In this document: positions 39,832 to 49,243 of the stretch, piece by piece
Layout of the letters: every line of letters starts with the position of its first letter
How positions within the stretch are numbered: position 1 is the stretch's first letter
DNA from: Ancylobacter dichloromethanicus
Lineage (GTDB): Bacteria; Pseudomonadota; Alphaproteobacteria; Rhizobiales; Xanthobacteraceae
DNA length: 64,000 nucleotides
Assembly (NCBI RefSeq): GCF_018390645.1
Contig: NZ_JAHBGC010000020.1
Coordinates: 418,869 to 482,868 of the forward strand
Direction of reading: 5' to 3'
The notes under the pieces: model-generated
What the model was told of the DNA's origin: nothing
Seen by the model: the letters and a program-made list of their open reading frames with translations, nothing else
The model's database searches: none
Program-made: the position numbers and the translations under genes

Positions 39832-41430
39832 ATGCTTTATTTCTCGAAATGGAAGGCGTTCGCGATCCTGGCGGTCTCGGCCATCATCTGCCTCATGGCA
39901 GTGCCGAGCCTGCTGTCGCCGACCGCCTATGAGAGCCTGCCGGGCTTCCTCCAGCGCAAGATCGTGCTGGGCCTCGACCTTCAGGGCGGGTCCTACATCG
40001 TCCTGCAGGTCGACGCGGAATCGGTGCGCAAGGTCCGGCTGGAACATCTGCGCGACGACGCGCGCCGCGTCCTCCGCGATGCCAAGATCGGCTATACCGG
40101 CCTCGCCATCCAGGGCGACGCGGTGCAGGTGCGCATCCGCGACGGCCAGGATGCCGACGCCGCTTTGACGCAGCTGCGTGCGCTGGCGCAACCGCTTGGC
40201 GGCCCCATGTCGACGAGCGGACAGCTCGACACCGATGTCTCGCGCGACGGCAACGTCATCGCGTTGACGCCGACCTCGGCAGGCATCCAGTCCCGCACCA
40301 TCCAGGCGGTGGCGCAGTCGATCGAGATCATCCGCAAGCGCATCGACCAGCTCGGCACCACCGAGCCGTCGATCCAGCGCCAGGGCGCCGACCGCATCCA
40401 GGTGCAGGTGCCGGGCCTGCAGGATCCCTCGCGTCTGAAGGCGCTGCTGGGCCAGACCGCGCAACTCACCTTCCGCCTCGTCGACACCACGATGAGCCCG
40501 CAGCAGGCGCTGCAGGGCCGCGCGCCGGCAGGCACCGAAATCCTGTATTCGCAGGACAATCCGCCGGTTCCCTACCTGATCGAGCAGCGCATTCTGGTGG
40601 CGGGCGAAGACCTTACCGACGCGCAGCCGAGTTTCGACCCGAACACCCGCGAGCCGGTGGTCACCTTCCGCTTCAACACCAATGGCGCGCGCCGCTTTGC
40701 CGAGGCCACGCAGGCCAATGTCGGGCGGCCCTTCGCCATCATCCTCGACAATCAGGTCATCTCGGCGCCGGTGATTCGCGAGCCGATCCTCGGTGGCTCG
40801 GGCCAGATCAGCGGCAATTTCACCGTTCAGCAGGCGAACGACCTCGCCATCCTGCTGCGCGCCGGCGCCCTGCCGGTACCGCTGCAGGTGGTGGAGGAGC
40901 GCACGGTCGGGCCGGGGCTGGGCGCGGATTCGATCCGGGCCGGTCTCATCGCCTCGATTGTCGGGGCGGCGCTGGTGGCGCTGTTCATGATCGCCACCTA
41001 CGGCCTGTTCGGCGTCATCGCCAACATCGCCGTGGCGATCAATGTGGGCATGATCTTCGGCGTTCTGGCCATGCTCGGCGCGACGCTGACGCTGCCCGGC
41101 ATCGCCGGCGTGGTGCTCACCGTCGGTATCGCGGTCGATTCGAACGTGCTGATCTATGAGCGCATACGCGAGGAGGCGAGGGCGGGACGGTCGGCGATCT
41201 CGGCGATCGATGCCGGCTTCTCGCGTGCGCTGGCGACCATCCTCGATTCGAACATCACCACCTTCATCGCGGCGGCGGTGCTGTTCTATGTCGGTTCCGG
41301 CCCGGTGCGCGGCTTCGCCATCACCTTCGGCATCGGCATCATCACCACCGTGTTCACGGCCTTCACGCTGACCCGCCTTATGGTGGCGCTGTGGGTGCGC
41401 TGGCGGCGCCCCCAGCGCGTGCCGATCTGA
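39832..41430 (+). CDS. secD: Protein translocase subunit SecD
   Basis: 532-residue RND-family subunit that uses the proton gradient to pull exported proteins into the periplasm. One N-terminal helix, the large periplasmic P1 domain (LGLDLQGGSYIVLQVD near 45), and a bundle of five C-terminal helices with DSNVLIYERIREE are visible. It is followed 17 bases later by secF. Confidence 0.97.
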   Translation: MLYFSKWKAFAILAVSAIICLMAVPSLLSPTAYESLPGFLQRKIVLGLDLQGGSYIVLQVDAESVRKVRLEHLRDDARRVLRDAKIGYTGLAIQGDAVQVRIRDGQDADAALTQLRALAQPLGGPMSTSGQLDTDVSRDGNVIALTPTSAGIQSRTIQAVAQSIEIIRKRIDQLGTTEPSIQRQGADRIQVQVPGLQDPSRLKALLGQTAQLTFRLVDTTMSPQQALQGRAPAGTEILYSQDNPPVPYLIEQRILVAGEDLTDAQPSFDPNTREPVVTFRFNTNGARRFAEATQANVGRPFAIILDNQVISAPVIREPILGGSGQISGNFTVQQANDLAILLRAGALPVPLQVVEERTVGPGLGADSIRAGLIASIVGAALVALFMIATYGLFGVIANIAVAINVGMIFGVLAMLGATLTLPGIAGVVLTVGIAVDSNVLIYERIREEARAGRSAISAIDAGFSRALATILDSNITTFIAAAVLFYVGSGPVRGFAITFGIGIITTVFTAFTLTRLMVALWVRWRRPQRVPI

Positions 41431-41447
41431 GAAAGGCGAGCCTCTCC

Positions 41448-42407
41448 ATGCGTCTGCTCCGCATCGTTCCGGACGACACGAAATTCGACTTCATCCGCTT
41501 CCGGCGGATCAGTTTCCCGATCTCGGCCCTGCTGTCGATCGTGGCGCTGGTGGCGTTCTTCACGCTTGGCCTGAATTTCGGCATCGACTTCAAGGGCGGC
41601 ACGCTGCTCGAAGTGCGCTATGCCAACAACACGCTGAACATCGGCGATGTCCGCTCCAGGCTGGAGGCGCTGGACCTCGGCGAGGTGCAGATCCAGGAGA
41701 TCGGCGGCGAGGGCGAGGTGCTGATCCGCGTCGCCCAGCAGCCGGGCGGCGAACAGGCGCAGCAGGCCGTGGTCGGCAAGGTGCGCGCCGCGCTGGGCGA
41801 GGGGGTGGAATATCGCCGCGTCGAAGTCGTGGGCCCGCGCGTGTCGCAGGAACTGCTGAGCTACGGCATCGTCGGGCTGATGATGGCGGTGCTGTGCATC
41901 CTCGTCTATCTCTGGTTCCGCTTCGAATGGCAGTTCGCGCTCGGTGCCTCGATCGCCAATTTCCACGACATCGTGCTGACGATCGGGTTCATGGCGATCT
42001 TCCAGATCGACTTCGACCTGACCAGCGTGGCGGCGCTGCTGACCATCCTGGGCTACTCGCTGAACGACACCATCGTCATCTACGACCGCATCCGCGAGAT
42101 GCTGCGGCGCTACAAGAAGATGCCGACCGACGAACTGCTGAACGCGTCGATCAATTCGACGCTGTCGCGCTCGGTCATCACCCATGTCACGGTGACGCTG
42201 GCGCTGCTGGCGCTGGTGCTGTTCGGCGGCCGGGCGATCCACAGCTTCTCGGTCACCATGATGTTCGGTGTGGTGCTGGTGGGCACCTACACGTCGATCT
42301 TCATCGCTTCGCCGCTGCTGATCTATCTCGGCGTGTCCACCCGCACGCTGGCGGAGAAGCCGGAGAGCAAGGGCCCGAACGCGAAGGCCGAGCGTCTGGC
42401 GCCGTGA
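41448..42407 (+). CDS. secF: Protein translocase subunit SecF
   Basis: 319 residues, partner of SecD. Motifs GIDFKGGTLLEV near the N-terminus and GYSLNDTIVIYDRIRE in the membrane domain are intact. The start at 41448 (MRLLRIVPDDTKFDFIRF) is the family start; the frame opens earlier inside secD. 38 bases separate it from the Mth938-like gene. Confidence 0.97.
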   Translation: MRLLRIVPDDTKFDFIRFRRISFPISALLSIVALVAFFTLGLNFGIDFKGGTLLEVRYANNTLNIGDVRSRLEALDLGEVQIQEIGGEGEVLIRVAQQPGGEQAQQAVVGKVRAALGEGVEYRRVEVVGPRVSQELLSYGIVGLMMAVLCILVYLWFRFEWQFALGASIANFHDIVLTIGFMAIFQIDFDLTSVAALLTILGYSLNDTIVIYDRIREMLRRYKKMPTDELLNASINSTLSRSVITHVTVTLALLALVLFGGRAIHSFSVTMMFGVVLVGTYTSIFIASPLLIYLGVSTRTLAEKPESKGPNAKAERLAP

Positions 42408-42445
42408 GCGCGGGCGTTCGGGCGGGCCGAACCGGATTGTGACGA

Positions 42446-42823
42446 ATGGCGACGCCCGACGCCCATCTGCCCTATCAGGTACCGATCGACGGCTATGGGC
42501 GCGGCGCCTTCCATTTCGCCGGCATGGCTTCCGAGGGGTCGGTGCTGGCGCTGCCCTCGGGCATTCACGCCTGGGCGCCGCGCCAGCCGAGCGAGATCGA
42601 CGCGGTGGCGCTGGCGCGCGTGCTCGCCGAGGCAGGGCGCATCGAGTTGCTGCTGATCGGCACCGGCCCGGACCCGTGGCCGCTTCCTGACGCGCTGCGC
42701 TGGCGGCTGCGCGACGCCGGGCTCTCGGTCGACGCCATGCCTACCAGGGCGGCTGCCTCGACCTATAATGTGCTTCTGGCGGAGGGCCGCGCGGTCGCCG
42801 CCGCGCTGTTGGCGCTGCCCTGA
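42446..42823 (+). CDS. Mth938-like (DUF498) protein, NDUFAF3 homologue
   Basis: 125 residues with the family's start (PIDGYGRGAFHFAG), central LLLIGTGPDPWPLPDALR and end (AASTYNVLLAEGRAVAAALL). The human homologue NDUFAF3 helps assemble respiratory complex I. Association with secDF has been noted in alphaproteobacteria. It lies directly before the NDUFAF6-like gene, which strengthens a complex I assembly role, inferred rather than shown. Confidence 0.85.
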   Translation: MATPDAHLPYQVPIDGYGRGAFHFAGMASEGSVLALPSGIHAWAPRQPSEIDAVALARVLAEAGRIELLLIGTGPDPWPLPDALRWRLRDAGLSVDAMPTRAAASTYNVLLAEGRAVAAALLALP

Positions 42824-42854
42824 GCGACGCGCCCGAACCCTCCGGACCCGAGAC

Positions 42855-43727
42855 ATGAGCCGGCCGAGCCTGACCACGGACACGGAGTATTGCGCGACAC
42901 TGGTGCGCGATCTCGACCGCGACCGCTACATTGCCGACCTGTTCGCCCCCGCCGAGCGGCGCGGCGCGCTGTTCGCCCTCCATGCCTTCAATGCCGAGGT
43001 GTCTCGGGTGCGCGAGGCGATCACCAACCCGATGGCCGGGGAGGTGCGGTTGCAATGGTGGAGCGAGGCGCTGACGGGCGGCGCGCGGGGCGATGTGCGC
43101 GCCAATCCGGTGGCGGCGGCGCTGCTCGACGCGATCGAGGCCCACCACCTGCCGCGCGAGAGCCTGGTCGCGCTGATCGATGCGCGGATCTTCGATCTGT
43201 ATGACGACCCGATGCCGACGGTGAACGATCTCGAAGGCTATGCCGGGGAGACGGCCTCGGCGGTAATCCGGCTGGCGGCGCTGGTGCTGGCGCCGCAGGC
43301 GGGTGCCGCCTCGGCCGAGGCGGCGGGCCATGCCGGCGTCGCCTGCGCGGTGACGGGGCTGTTGCGGTCCTTCCCGCGGCAGGCGCGGCGCGGCCAGTGC
43401 TACGTCCCCCTCGACCTGCTCAAGGCGCATGGGTTGACCCGTGAAGACGCGGTATCGGGCCGGCCCAGCCCGGCGCTCGACGCGGCACTCGGCGCCATGC
43501 GCGGCCTGGCCCGCCGGCATTACGAGGCGGCACGGGCGGCGCTGGCCGGCGTCACGGCGGCCGAACTCCCGGCCTTCCTGCCGCTGATGCTGGTGCCGGG
43601 CGATCTCGCCCGCATGGAGCGTCCGCACGACCCGTTCGCGGCGGTGCCGGCGACGCCCGCCCTCGGCCGGCTGTGGCAGCTCTGGCGGGGCGCCGCCGCA
43701 TTGCGGCGGGCCGCGAAGGCAACCTGA
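42855..43727 (+). CDS. Squalene/phytoene synthase-family protein, NDUFAF6-like
   Basis: 290 residues of the trans-isoprenoid synthase fold. The first Asp-rich active-site motif of true phytoene or squalene synthases (D-x-x-x-D) is replaced by FNAEVSRVREAIT, and the pattern AFNAEV, QWWSEAL, YVPLDLLKAHGL follows human NDUFAF6, a complex I assembly factor without known synthase activity. It lies 31 bases after the NDUFAF3-like gene. No carotenoid or hopanoid genes are nearby. A catalytic synthase role is therefore unlikely. Confidence 0.8.
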   Translation: MSRPSLTTDTEYCATLVRDLDRDRYIADLFAPAERRGALFALHAFNAEVSRVREAITNPMAGEVRLQWWSEALTGGARGDVRANPVAAALLDAIEAHHLPRESLVALIDARIFDLYDDPMPTVNDLEGYAGETASAVIRLAALVLAPQAGAASAEAAGHAGVACAVTGLLRSFPRQARRGQCYVPLDLLKAHGLTREDAVSGRPSPALDAALGAMRGLARRHYEAARAALAGVTAAELPAFLPLMLVPGDLARMERPHDPFAAVPATPALGRLWQLWRGAAALRRAAKAT

Positions 43728-43733
43728 GCCGGC

Positions 43734-44582
43734 TCAGTCGGCGCTGTCCTTGGCCACCCGATCGAAGGCCTGGAGCCGGGCGATGAGCGCCTCGAACTGG
43801 TTCAGCGGCACCATGTTGGGTCCATCCGACGGGGCCTTGTCCGGGTCGGGATGGGTTTCGACGAACACGCCGGCAATGCCGACCGCCACCGCCGCCCGCG
43901 CCAGAACCGGCACGAATTCGCGCTGGCCGCCCGACGAGGTGCCCTGTCCGCCGGGCTGCTGCACCGAATGGGTGGCGTCGAAGATCACCGGCGCGCCCGT
44001 GGTCGCGGCCATGATCGGCAATGCCCGCATGTCGGTGACCAATGTGTTGTAGCCGAAGGACACGCCGCGCTCGGTCACCAGCACATTGGGGTTGCCGCTC
44101 TCGGTGAGCTTGGCGACGACGTTCTTCATGTCCCAGGGGGCGAGAAACTGCCCCTTCTTCACATTGACCACCCGTCCGGTTGCCGCGGCGGCGATGAGCA
44201 GGTCGGTCTGGCGACAGAGGAAGGCCGGAATCTGCAGGATATCGACCACCTCGCCGACTGGGGCGCAATGGTCGTTCTCGTGCACATCGGTGAGCACCGG
44301 CATGCGGTAGCGCTCGCGAATCTCGGCGAACACGGGCAGGGCGGCCTTCAGGCCCATGCCGCGCGCGCCCTTGATGGACGTGCGGTTGGCCTTGTCGAAG
44401 GAGGTCTTGAACACCACGCCGATGCCGCGCCGGGTGGCAATCTCCTTGATCGCGGCAGCGCATTCGAGCGCGTGTTCGCGGCTTTCCATCTGGCAGGGGC
44501 CGGCGATCAGCGCCAGCGGCAGATCATTGCCGAAGCGCACATCGCCGACGGAGACCACGGAGTTGGCGCCAGAGCCGCTCAT
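43734..44582 (-). CDS. kdsA: 3-deoxy-8-phosphooctulonate synthase (Kdo-8-phosphate synthase)
   Basis: 282 residues; condenses arabinose 5-phosphate with phosphoenolpyruvate for lipopolysaccharide core synthesis. Motifs [16 protein letters not shown] at the start, [32 protein letters not shown] and [20 protein letters not shown] are intact. It is 25 bases downstream of kdsD in transcription order, so substrate and enzyme come from one operon. Convergent with the NDUFAF6-like gene. Confidence 0.97.
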   Translation of the reverse strand: MSGSGANSVVSVGDVRFGNDLPLALIAGPCQMESREHALECAAAIKEIATRRGIGVVFKTSFDKANRTSIKGARGMGLKAALPVFAEIRERYRMPVLTDVHENDHCAPVGEVVDILQIPAFLCRQTDLLIAAAATGRVVNVKKGQFLAPWDMKNVVAKLTESGNPNVLVTERGVSFGYNTLVTDMRALPIMAATTGAPVIFDATHSVQQPGGQGTSSGGQREFVPVLARAAVAVGIAGVFVETHPDPDKAPSDGPNMVPLNQFEALIARLQAFDRVAKDSAD

Positions 44583-44607
44583 GAGATGTTCCTTGGTGGG
44601 GCGCGGG

Positions 44608-45636
44608 TCAGAGGACGCCGGCGCGTACGATGTCGTGGATGTGGAGAATGCCGACCGGCTTGCCCTCCGCCACCGCGAATACGACGGTGATGGGGACCGG
44701 GCGGCGGTTCATCTGCCCAAGCGCGGCGCTGGCGAGTTCCCGCGGGTCGACCACGAAGGGCGAGGAGGTCATCACCTTTTCCACCGGCGTGACCAGCAAT
44801 TCGCCGCTCATATGGCGGCGCAGGTCGCCATCGGTCACGATGCCGATCAATGCACCGGCATCGTCCACCACGCCGCAGCAGCCGAAGCGCTTGCCGGTGA
44901 TTTCGATCAGTACCTCGCTCATCGGCGTGCCGAGCCGCGCCAGCGGCATTTGCGCGTCCTGGTGCATCAGGTCGGAGACCTTCAGCAGCCGCGCGCCGAG
45001 CTTGCCGCCGGGGTGGAACACCCGGAAATCGGAGGCCGAGAATCCCCGACGCTCCAGCAGCGCCACCGCCAGCGCGTCGCCGATGGCCAGTTGCATGAGG
45101 GTGGAGGTGGTTGGCGCAAGGCCGTTCGGGCAGGCTTCCTCGACGCGCGGCAGCACCAGCGCGACATCGGCGGCGCGGCCGAGCGAGCTTTCCGCGTTGG
45201 ATGTGATGGCGAGCAGCGGCACGGCGAAGCGGCCGGCATAGTGCACGATGTCGCCGAGTTCGGAGGTCTCGCCCGACCAGGAGATGGCGAGCAGCACGTC
45301 GTCGGGCGTCACCATGCCGAGGTCACCATGGCTCGCCTCGGCGGCGTGCAGGAACAGCGCCGGGGTGCCGGTGGAGGCGAAGGTGGCGGCGAGCTTGCGC
45401 CCGATATGGCCGCTCTTGCCCATGCCGGTGACGATGACGCGCCCGCGCGCCCGCTCGATGAACCCGATGGCGCCTTCCACCGCGTCGCCAAGATCGGCCT
45501 CGATCGCGGCGCTCAGCGCGGCAAGGCCCTTGGCCTCGATGGCAAGCGTGCGCCGCACCCGTTCGCGCAGCTTGATGTCCCGCGCGGTCGTCTCGACGAC
45601 GGAGGTGTTCTGTGACTGGGCCGTGCCCAAGGTCAT
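44608..45636 (-). CDS. kdsD: Arabinose-5-phosphate isomerase KdsD/KpsF family
   Basis: 342 residues; converts ribulose 5-phosphate to arabinose 5-phosphate, the kdsA substrate. A SIS domain ([32 protein letters not shown], and the [20 protein letters not shown] helix) is followed by two CBS domains (about 215-342, [20 protein letters not shown]). The frame opens at 46074, but the start at 45636 ([15 protein letters not shown]) gives the normal size. Confidence 0.92.
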   Translation of the reverse strand: MTLGTAQSQNTSVVETTARDIKLRERVRRTLAIEAKGLAALSAAIEADLGDAVEGAIGFIERARGRVIVTGMGKSGHIGRKLAATFASTGTPALFLHAAEASHGDLGMVTPDDVLLAISWSGETSELGDIVHYAGRFAVPLLAITSNAESSLGRAADVALVLPRVEEACPNGLAPTTSTLMQLAIGDALAVALLERRGFSASDFRVFHPGGKLGARLLKVSDLMHQDAQMPLARLGTPMSEVLIEITGKRFGCCGVVDDAGALIGIVTDGDLRRHMSGELLVTPVEKVMTSSPFVVDPRELASAALGQMNRRPVPITVVFAVAEGKPVGILHIHDIVRAGVL

Positions 45637-45781
45637 GCTCCCTTGCTCATGGCTGTCCGGGGCGCGATGCGCCCGGCCGCCCTTCAGCGCCACGCCGCGC
45701 GTCAATAAGCGCCAAACGTCGCTGATGCAATGGAGGAGGGCGGGAACCGACGATACCTCCAGCACGTTGTGAGGCGCAGAT

Positions 45782-46906
45782 GTGGGGGAAGACATGGGGA
45801 TCGACATGGGGCGTGGCGTGACCGGCGGAACGGTGGCGCCGAAGCGCGGGCCGTCCGAGGGCCGGACGGAACGAGCCTGGCGCCGCCTCAGCCAGATCGC
45901 GATAATCGCCAGCGCCGTCGTGTTGGTGGGCGCCGCAATGGTGGTGGCCCGGGCCGTGCTGATTCCCATCGTCGCGGCGGTCATCATCGGCAGTGTGATC
46001 GGCCCTGCGATCGAGGGGCTGTCCCGCCGGGGTGTTCCCACCTGGCTGGGTTCCATGTTGATGGTGCTGGGCATTGCCGGCCTGTTCTACGGGCTGGCGG
46101 CGGCGCTGGCCGGTCCGCTCGCCGAGTGGTCCGACCGCGCCCCCGAAATCGGCGAGACGCTCCGGGAGCGGTTCGCCGCGCTGAAGCCGGCCTTGCAAAC
46201 CATCAGTTCGGTCGTCGAATCGGTCCAGTCGATCGGCCGCGTCGCCGATTCGTCGCTGGTGGTGGAGGTGGCCGATTCGCAGGTGCTCGGCAGCGTGGTG
46301 GCGATGGTCACGCCGGTGATCGGCGAGTTCATCCTGTTCCTGGGCTCACTGCTGTTCTTTCTGGCCGGCCGCATCCAGATAAAGCGCCGCGTGGTGCAGG
46401 TGATGACCCCGCGCACCACGCGACTCGCCACCCTGCGCGTGTTTCGCGAGATCGAGGACCGGCTGGGGGCCTATCTGCTGACGGCGACCTTCATCAATAT
46501 CGGCCTTGGCATCGCCACCGCCCTGGTGACCTGGGCGCTCGGTCTGCCCAACCCGCCACTCTGGGGCGTGATCGCCTGCGTGCTCAACTACGTGCCCTAT
46601 GTCGGACCGGCGGTGACGACGGTGATTCTGGCCGTGGCCGGCATCGTCACCTTTCCCGGCATCGTGCAGGGCCTGCTGCCGGCCGCGGCGTTTCTGGTCA
46701 TCACCAGCATCGAGGGCCAGTTCCTCACGCCGCTGATCATCGGGCGGCGGGTGGCGCTCAACCCGTTCGCGGTGTTCCTGTCCATGGCGCTGTGGACCTG
46801 GCTGTGGGGACCGGCGGGAACGTTCCTGTCGGTTCCGCTGCTGATTGCCGCGATGGCGCTGGTCGACGGCATCCTCGGCACGCGTCGTCCCCACCTGCCG
46901 GGGTGA
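45782..46906 (+). CDS. AI-2E family (PerM-like) membrane protein
   Basis: 374 residues with about eight membrane helices in the family's layout: two or three at the N-terminus, a soluble/coiled section (about 105-185), and the C-terminal bundle with PPLWGVIACVLNYVPYVGP and EGQFLTPLIIGRRVALNPFA. Members include AI-2 and ion transporters; the substrate cannot be told. GTG at 45782 or ATG at 45794 may start it. It is the last host gene before tRNA-Asp. Confidence 0.85.
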   Translation: MGEDMGIDMGRGVTGGTVAPKRGPSEGRTERAWRRLSQIAIIASAVVLVGAAMVVARAVLIPIVAAVIIGSVIGPAIEGLSRRGVPTWLGSMLMVLGIAGLFYGLAAALAGPLAEWSDRAPEIGETLRERFAALKPALQTISSVVESVQSIGRVADSSLVVEVADSQVLGSVVAMVTPVIGEFILFLGSLLFFLAGRIQIKRRVVQVMTPRTTRLATLRVFREIEDRLGAYLLTATFINIGLGIATALVTWALGLPNPPLWGVIACVLNYVPYVGPAVTTVILAVAGIVTFPGIVQGLLPAAAFLVITSIEGQFLTPLIIGRRVALNPFAVFLSMALWTWLWGPAGTFLSVPLLIAAMALVDGILGTRRPHLPG

Positions 46907-47007
46907 GACTATTCACAGGGGGCAGGGGACCGCCGCTTGACACCTGCGAGGGCGTGCCTTAACACCCGCCCCACTCGACGCGGGGCCAAGCTTCGGAACC
47001 GTCGCCC

Positions 47008-47084
<77 letters not shown>

Positions 47085-47141
47085 TCTACCTGATTGCAAT
47101 CATTCATTTTTCTCACCTCTTGGTATTAGTCGATTCTGGCT

Positions 47142-47174
47142 GTTCCAACTTCCCAGACCGGCGCGTTCCAACTT
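47142..47174. repeat. Direct repeat between attL and int, candidate integrase arm sites
   Basis: GTTCCAACTT occurs at 47142-47151 and at 47165-47174, 23 bases apart, in the AT-richer 107 bases between tRNA-Asp and the int stop codon. Lambda-like integrases bind short direct repeats (arm sites) next to the core attachment site, so the place fits; binding is inferred. Confidence 0.4.
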
Positions 47175-47191
47175 TCTGCCCCGGTCTGTTC

Positions 47192-48349
47192 TCAATCCAG
47201 CAATGTGCGGCCCTTCCGGCGCGCCTTCAGAACGGTTTGGATCGTCGCGGCATTGATCGGCACGTAGGTCGCGAAGAGGGCGTTGCTTGTTGCCAGGGTG
47301 TTGCCCATGGCATGAGAAACCTCGGCGGGAAGCGCCCCGCCGACGATCGCTTCCACTGCACCCGAACGGCGGAAATCGTGGCCAAGCATTCGGCGTTCGC
47401 CGTCGCCAAACTCCGCCGCGCGGACGTCTCGGAAATCATCGCCCAAGGTGTCTTTGGAGTAGGGAGCTCCGGAGCGATTGCGGAAGATGAATGCTTCGCC
47501 ATGCAACTCGACACCTATGTGCGAAAGATAGGCGCTCAGCGCCGCTATCGCGCGGCTGCTGAGGGCGCCACCGACGGGCACGCCGGTTTTGCCGCGCTGT
47601 GTGAAGAAGACCGTTCCGGTGCCGCCACGCGCGAACTGTGATGCCCGGAGGGCACGGACATCGCCGGGGGACATCTGGGTGTCCCAAGCGACGGCGATCA
47701 CGGCTGCCAGGCCATGGAAGCCCATTCGCCAAGCGCGCTTGAACAGTCGGACGGCTTCGCCCTCTGTCCACGTCGCGTTGCGGCCAGCTGCCGCCCTGTT
47801 GCGAACACCAAGGGATGGATCGGCATCGCGGACGCAAAAGCCCAGCGCGGCGGCAACCTTCCACAGGGCACGCCAGATCTTCAGCGCGCGGTGCGCCTCT
47901 CGGAGGGACACCGTCGCTTCAATCGCCGCACGCCATGCGCTGACATCGTTGAGGCGAACGGTGCGAGGATCTACGTCGCCGAACACCGGCTTGATTCTCT
48001 TCCAGCCGCGCCACCAGTCTTCCCGTGTGCGGGGCGCCTTGAGGCGCCATTCTTCAGTCTTCCGATAGTCCCGGAATGCCGCGCCGAGTGAGCGGGGAGG
48101 GTAAACCGTCAACTCCTCCGACATCTCTGGCGAGAGGTTCTTTGCCGAGGCAAGGGCCGGCGATGGCGCCTGCCCGGTGCGGGCGGCGTCCCAACGTCGG
48201 TTCCATTCCTCGGCGATCTTGAATGCTGAAGGGCCATCGACGCCGAGCCTGACCGGCTGGAAGCCAGCCAGTTTCATGGTCGGCGTGGGCTGCCAGAATG
48301 CTCGACCACGCTTGACGACGTAGTGACGGGGCCAGCCGCGCTTAACCAT
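47192..48349 (-). CDS. int: Phage tyrosine recombinase (integrase)
   Basis: 385 residues. An N-terminal DNA-binding part with a SAM-like core domain (about 90-200) precedes the catalytic domain. H-x-x-R is seen as HDFR (H324, R327), the beta-hairpin lysine in TQRGKTG, and the nucleophile Tyr362 in FATYVPIN. The first catalytic arginine, usually in T-G-x-R, lies in a segment reading DTQMSPGDVRAL, so Arg I is either shifted to V-R or missing. It reads toward tRNA-Asp and overlaps the Xis-like gene by eight bases. Confidence 0.9.
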   Translation of the reverse strand: MVKRGWPRHYVVKRGRAFWQPTPTMKLAGFQPVRLGVDGPSAFKIAEEWNRRWDAARTGQAPSPALASAKNLSPEMSEELTVYPPRSLGAAFRDYRKTEEWRLKAPRTREDWWRGWKRIKPVFGDVDPRTVRLNDVSAWRAAIEATVSLREAHRALKIWRALWKVAAALGFCVRDADPSLGVRNRAAAGRNATWTEGEAVRLFKRAWRMGFHGLAAVIAVAWDTQMSPGDVRALRASQFARGGTGTVFFTQRGKTGVPVGGALSSRAIAALSAYLSHIGVELHGEAFIFRNRSGAPYSKDTLGDDFRDVRAAEFGDGERRMLGHDFRRSGAVEAIVGGALPAEVSHAMGNTLATSNALFATYVPINAATIQTVLKARRKGRTLLD

Positions 48350-48629
48350 GGCCGGCCCTCATCATGGCGATTCGGTCGGAGACCACCGTCCGGGCATCGC
48401 GGGCGCCCATCTCCACGCCGCCCCCGAACAGGTGAGGGTGTCGAGCGTCGCACCAACGGTCGATCGCCGCCAGGTCGAAGTTCGTCGTGTCGGGATCCTG
48501 CTTCGGAAACCCCCGCGCAACCAGGTTCGGCAGAGCTCGAGCAAACGCGTCCTCTGTCATGCCGAGGCGCCGCGCTGCCATGGCGGCAGGCACGTCTCTC
48601 GGATCGATCTGGGAGCGACGAGCGGACAT
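48342..48629 (-). CDS. Small winged-helix protein, candidate excisionase
   Basis: 95 residues. A helix-turn-helix-like part reads MAARRLGMTEDAFARALPNL, then the wing GFPKQDPDTTNFDLAAIDRW. Such AlpA/Xis-like proteins (L-P-x-L, G-F-P, F-D-x-x-A-I-D-x-W) commonly lie directly before phage integrases and guide excision. It overlaps int (8 bases) and is overlapped by the upstream gene (ATGA), so the three are coupled. The frame opens at 48887; the ATG at 48629 is chosen for this overlap. Confidence 0.65.
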   Translation of the reverse strand: MSARRSQIDPRDVPAAMAARRLGMTEDAFARALPNLVARGFPKQDPDTTNFDLAAIDRWCDARHPHLFGGGVEMGARDARTVVSDRIAMMRAGHG

Positions 48630-48838
48630 CAGCGCGCGCCCTTCTCCGGGAGGCGGGCCAGCCCGCCGGCTTCCGCCGCCACATTCTCCAGGCCGCGCTT
48701 TACGAGGAATCGAATGGCCTTCGCGCGGGTGCCAAAGCGGAGGTTGAACCGAACGTCGTCGATCGCCTCCACGTCCGCGGGGGCCATCATGAGGTGGACG
48801 CGTTCGGTCTTCATCTGGGGCGAGGGAGAGGAAGGCAT
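48629..48838 (-). CDS. Small ribbon-helix-helix-like DNA-binding protein
   Basis: 69 residues, MPSSPSPQMKTERVHLMMAP followed by ADVEAIDDVRFNLRFGTRAK and AIRFLVKRGLE. The short strand (R-V-H-L-M-M) plus two helices match the RHH/CopG outline. It is first gene of the leftward int operon, facing the Arc-like gene across a 102-base divergent region with a dyad, so it may autoregulate. Confidence 0.65.
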   Translation of the reverse strand: MPSSPSPQMKTERVHLMMAPADVEAIDDVRFNLRFGTRAKAIRFLVKRGLENVAAEAGGLARLPEKGAR

Positions 48839-48871
48839 GGGCGGCTCCTGTATGTCGTCTGGAAGCGTCTC

Positions 48872-48904
48872 GACAGCAGTTGCGCATATAGCCGCTATGC
48901 TGTC
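48872..48904. promoter_or_regulatory. Inverted repeat in the divergent control region
   Basis: GACAGCA at 48872-48878 and TGCTGTC at 48898-48904 are perfect 7-bp arms 19 bases apart; an inner dyad GCATA/TATGC is nested within. It lies midway between the leftward RHH/int operon and the rightward Arc-like gene, so it is a likely operator for one of these regulators. Confidence 0.5.
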
Positions 48905-48940
48905 AATTTATGTCGATCTGAAAAATGCGGATGGGATGCG

Positions 48941-49243
48941 ATGACGAAGGCCCCGGCACCAAGCGATCTCGCCGATAAGGTGATGCTGCGACTTCCTACC
49001 GGAATGCGCGATCGCCTCGCGGCCGCTGCGCGAGAGACCGGGCGTTCGATGAACGCCGAGATCGTTTCGCGCCTCGAAAAGTCGCTCGACCAGTTCAAGA
49101 CGCTAGAGGAACTCGTCGAAACGGTGGGCACGGTGAATGAGCTCTGGACGATGGTCGAAGCCTTGCAGGCGAAGGTCGACCGACACGCGGACATCCTGAG
49201 AGATTTGGGAGGGAGGGTCGGACCAGAGCCTCACGACGACTGA
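48941..49243 (+). CDS. Arc-family DNA-binding protein
   Basis: 100 residues. The Arc-type RHH core is DKVMLRLPTGMRDRLAAAAR followed by ETGRSMNAEIVSRLEKSL, with Arc-like M-x-L-R-L strand and S-M-N-A-E-I-V helix. A C-terminal helix (about 55-95) could form a coiled coil for higher-order binding. It is divergent from the int operon and a likely regulator of it. ATG at 48941 is chosen. Confidence 0.8.
   Translation: MTKAPAPSDLADKVMLRLPTGMRDRLAAAARETGRSMNAEIVSRLEKSLDQFKTLEELVETVGTVNELWTMVEALQAKVDRHADILRDLGGRVGPEPHDD

Noticed and set aside
42855-43727. Carotenoid or hopanoid synthesis locus
   Set aside because: The first Asp-rich synthase motif is missing and no other pathway gene is adjacent; the NDUFAF6-like reading fits better.
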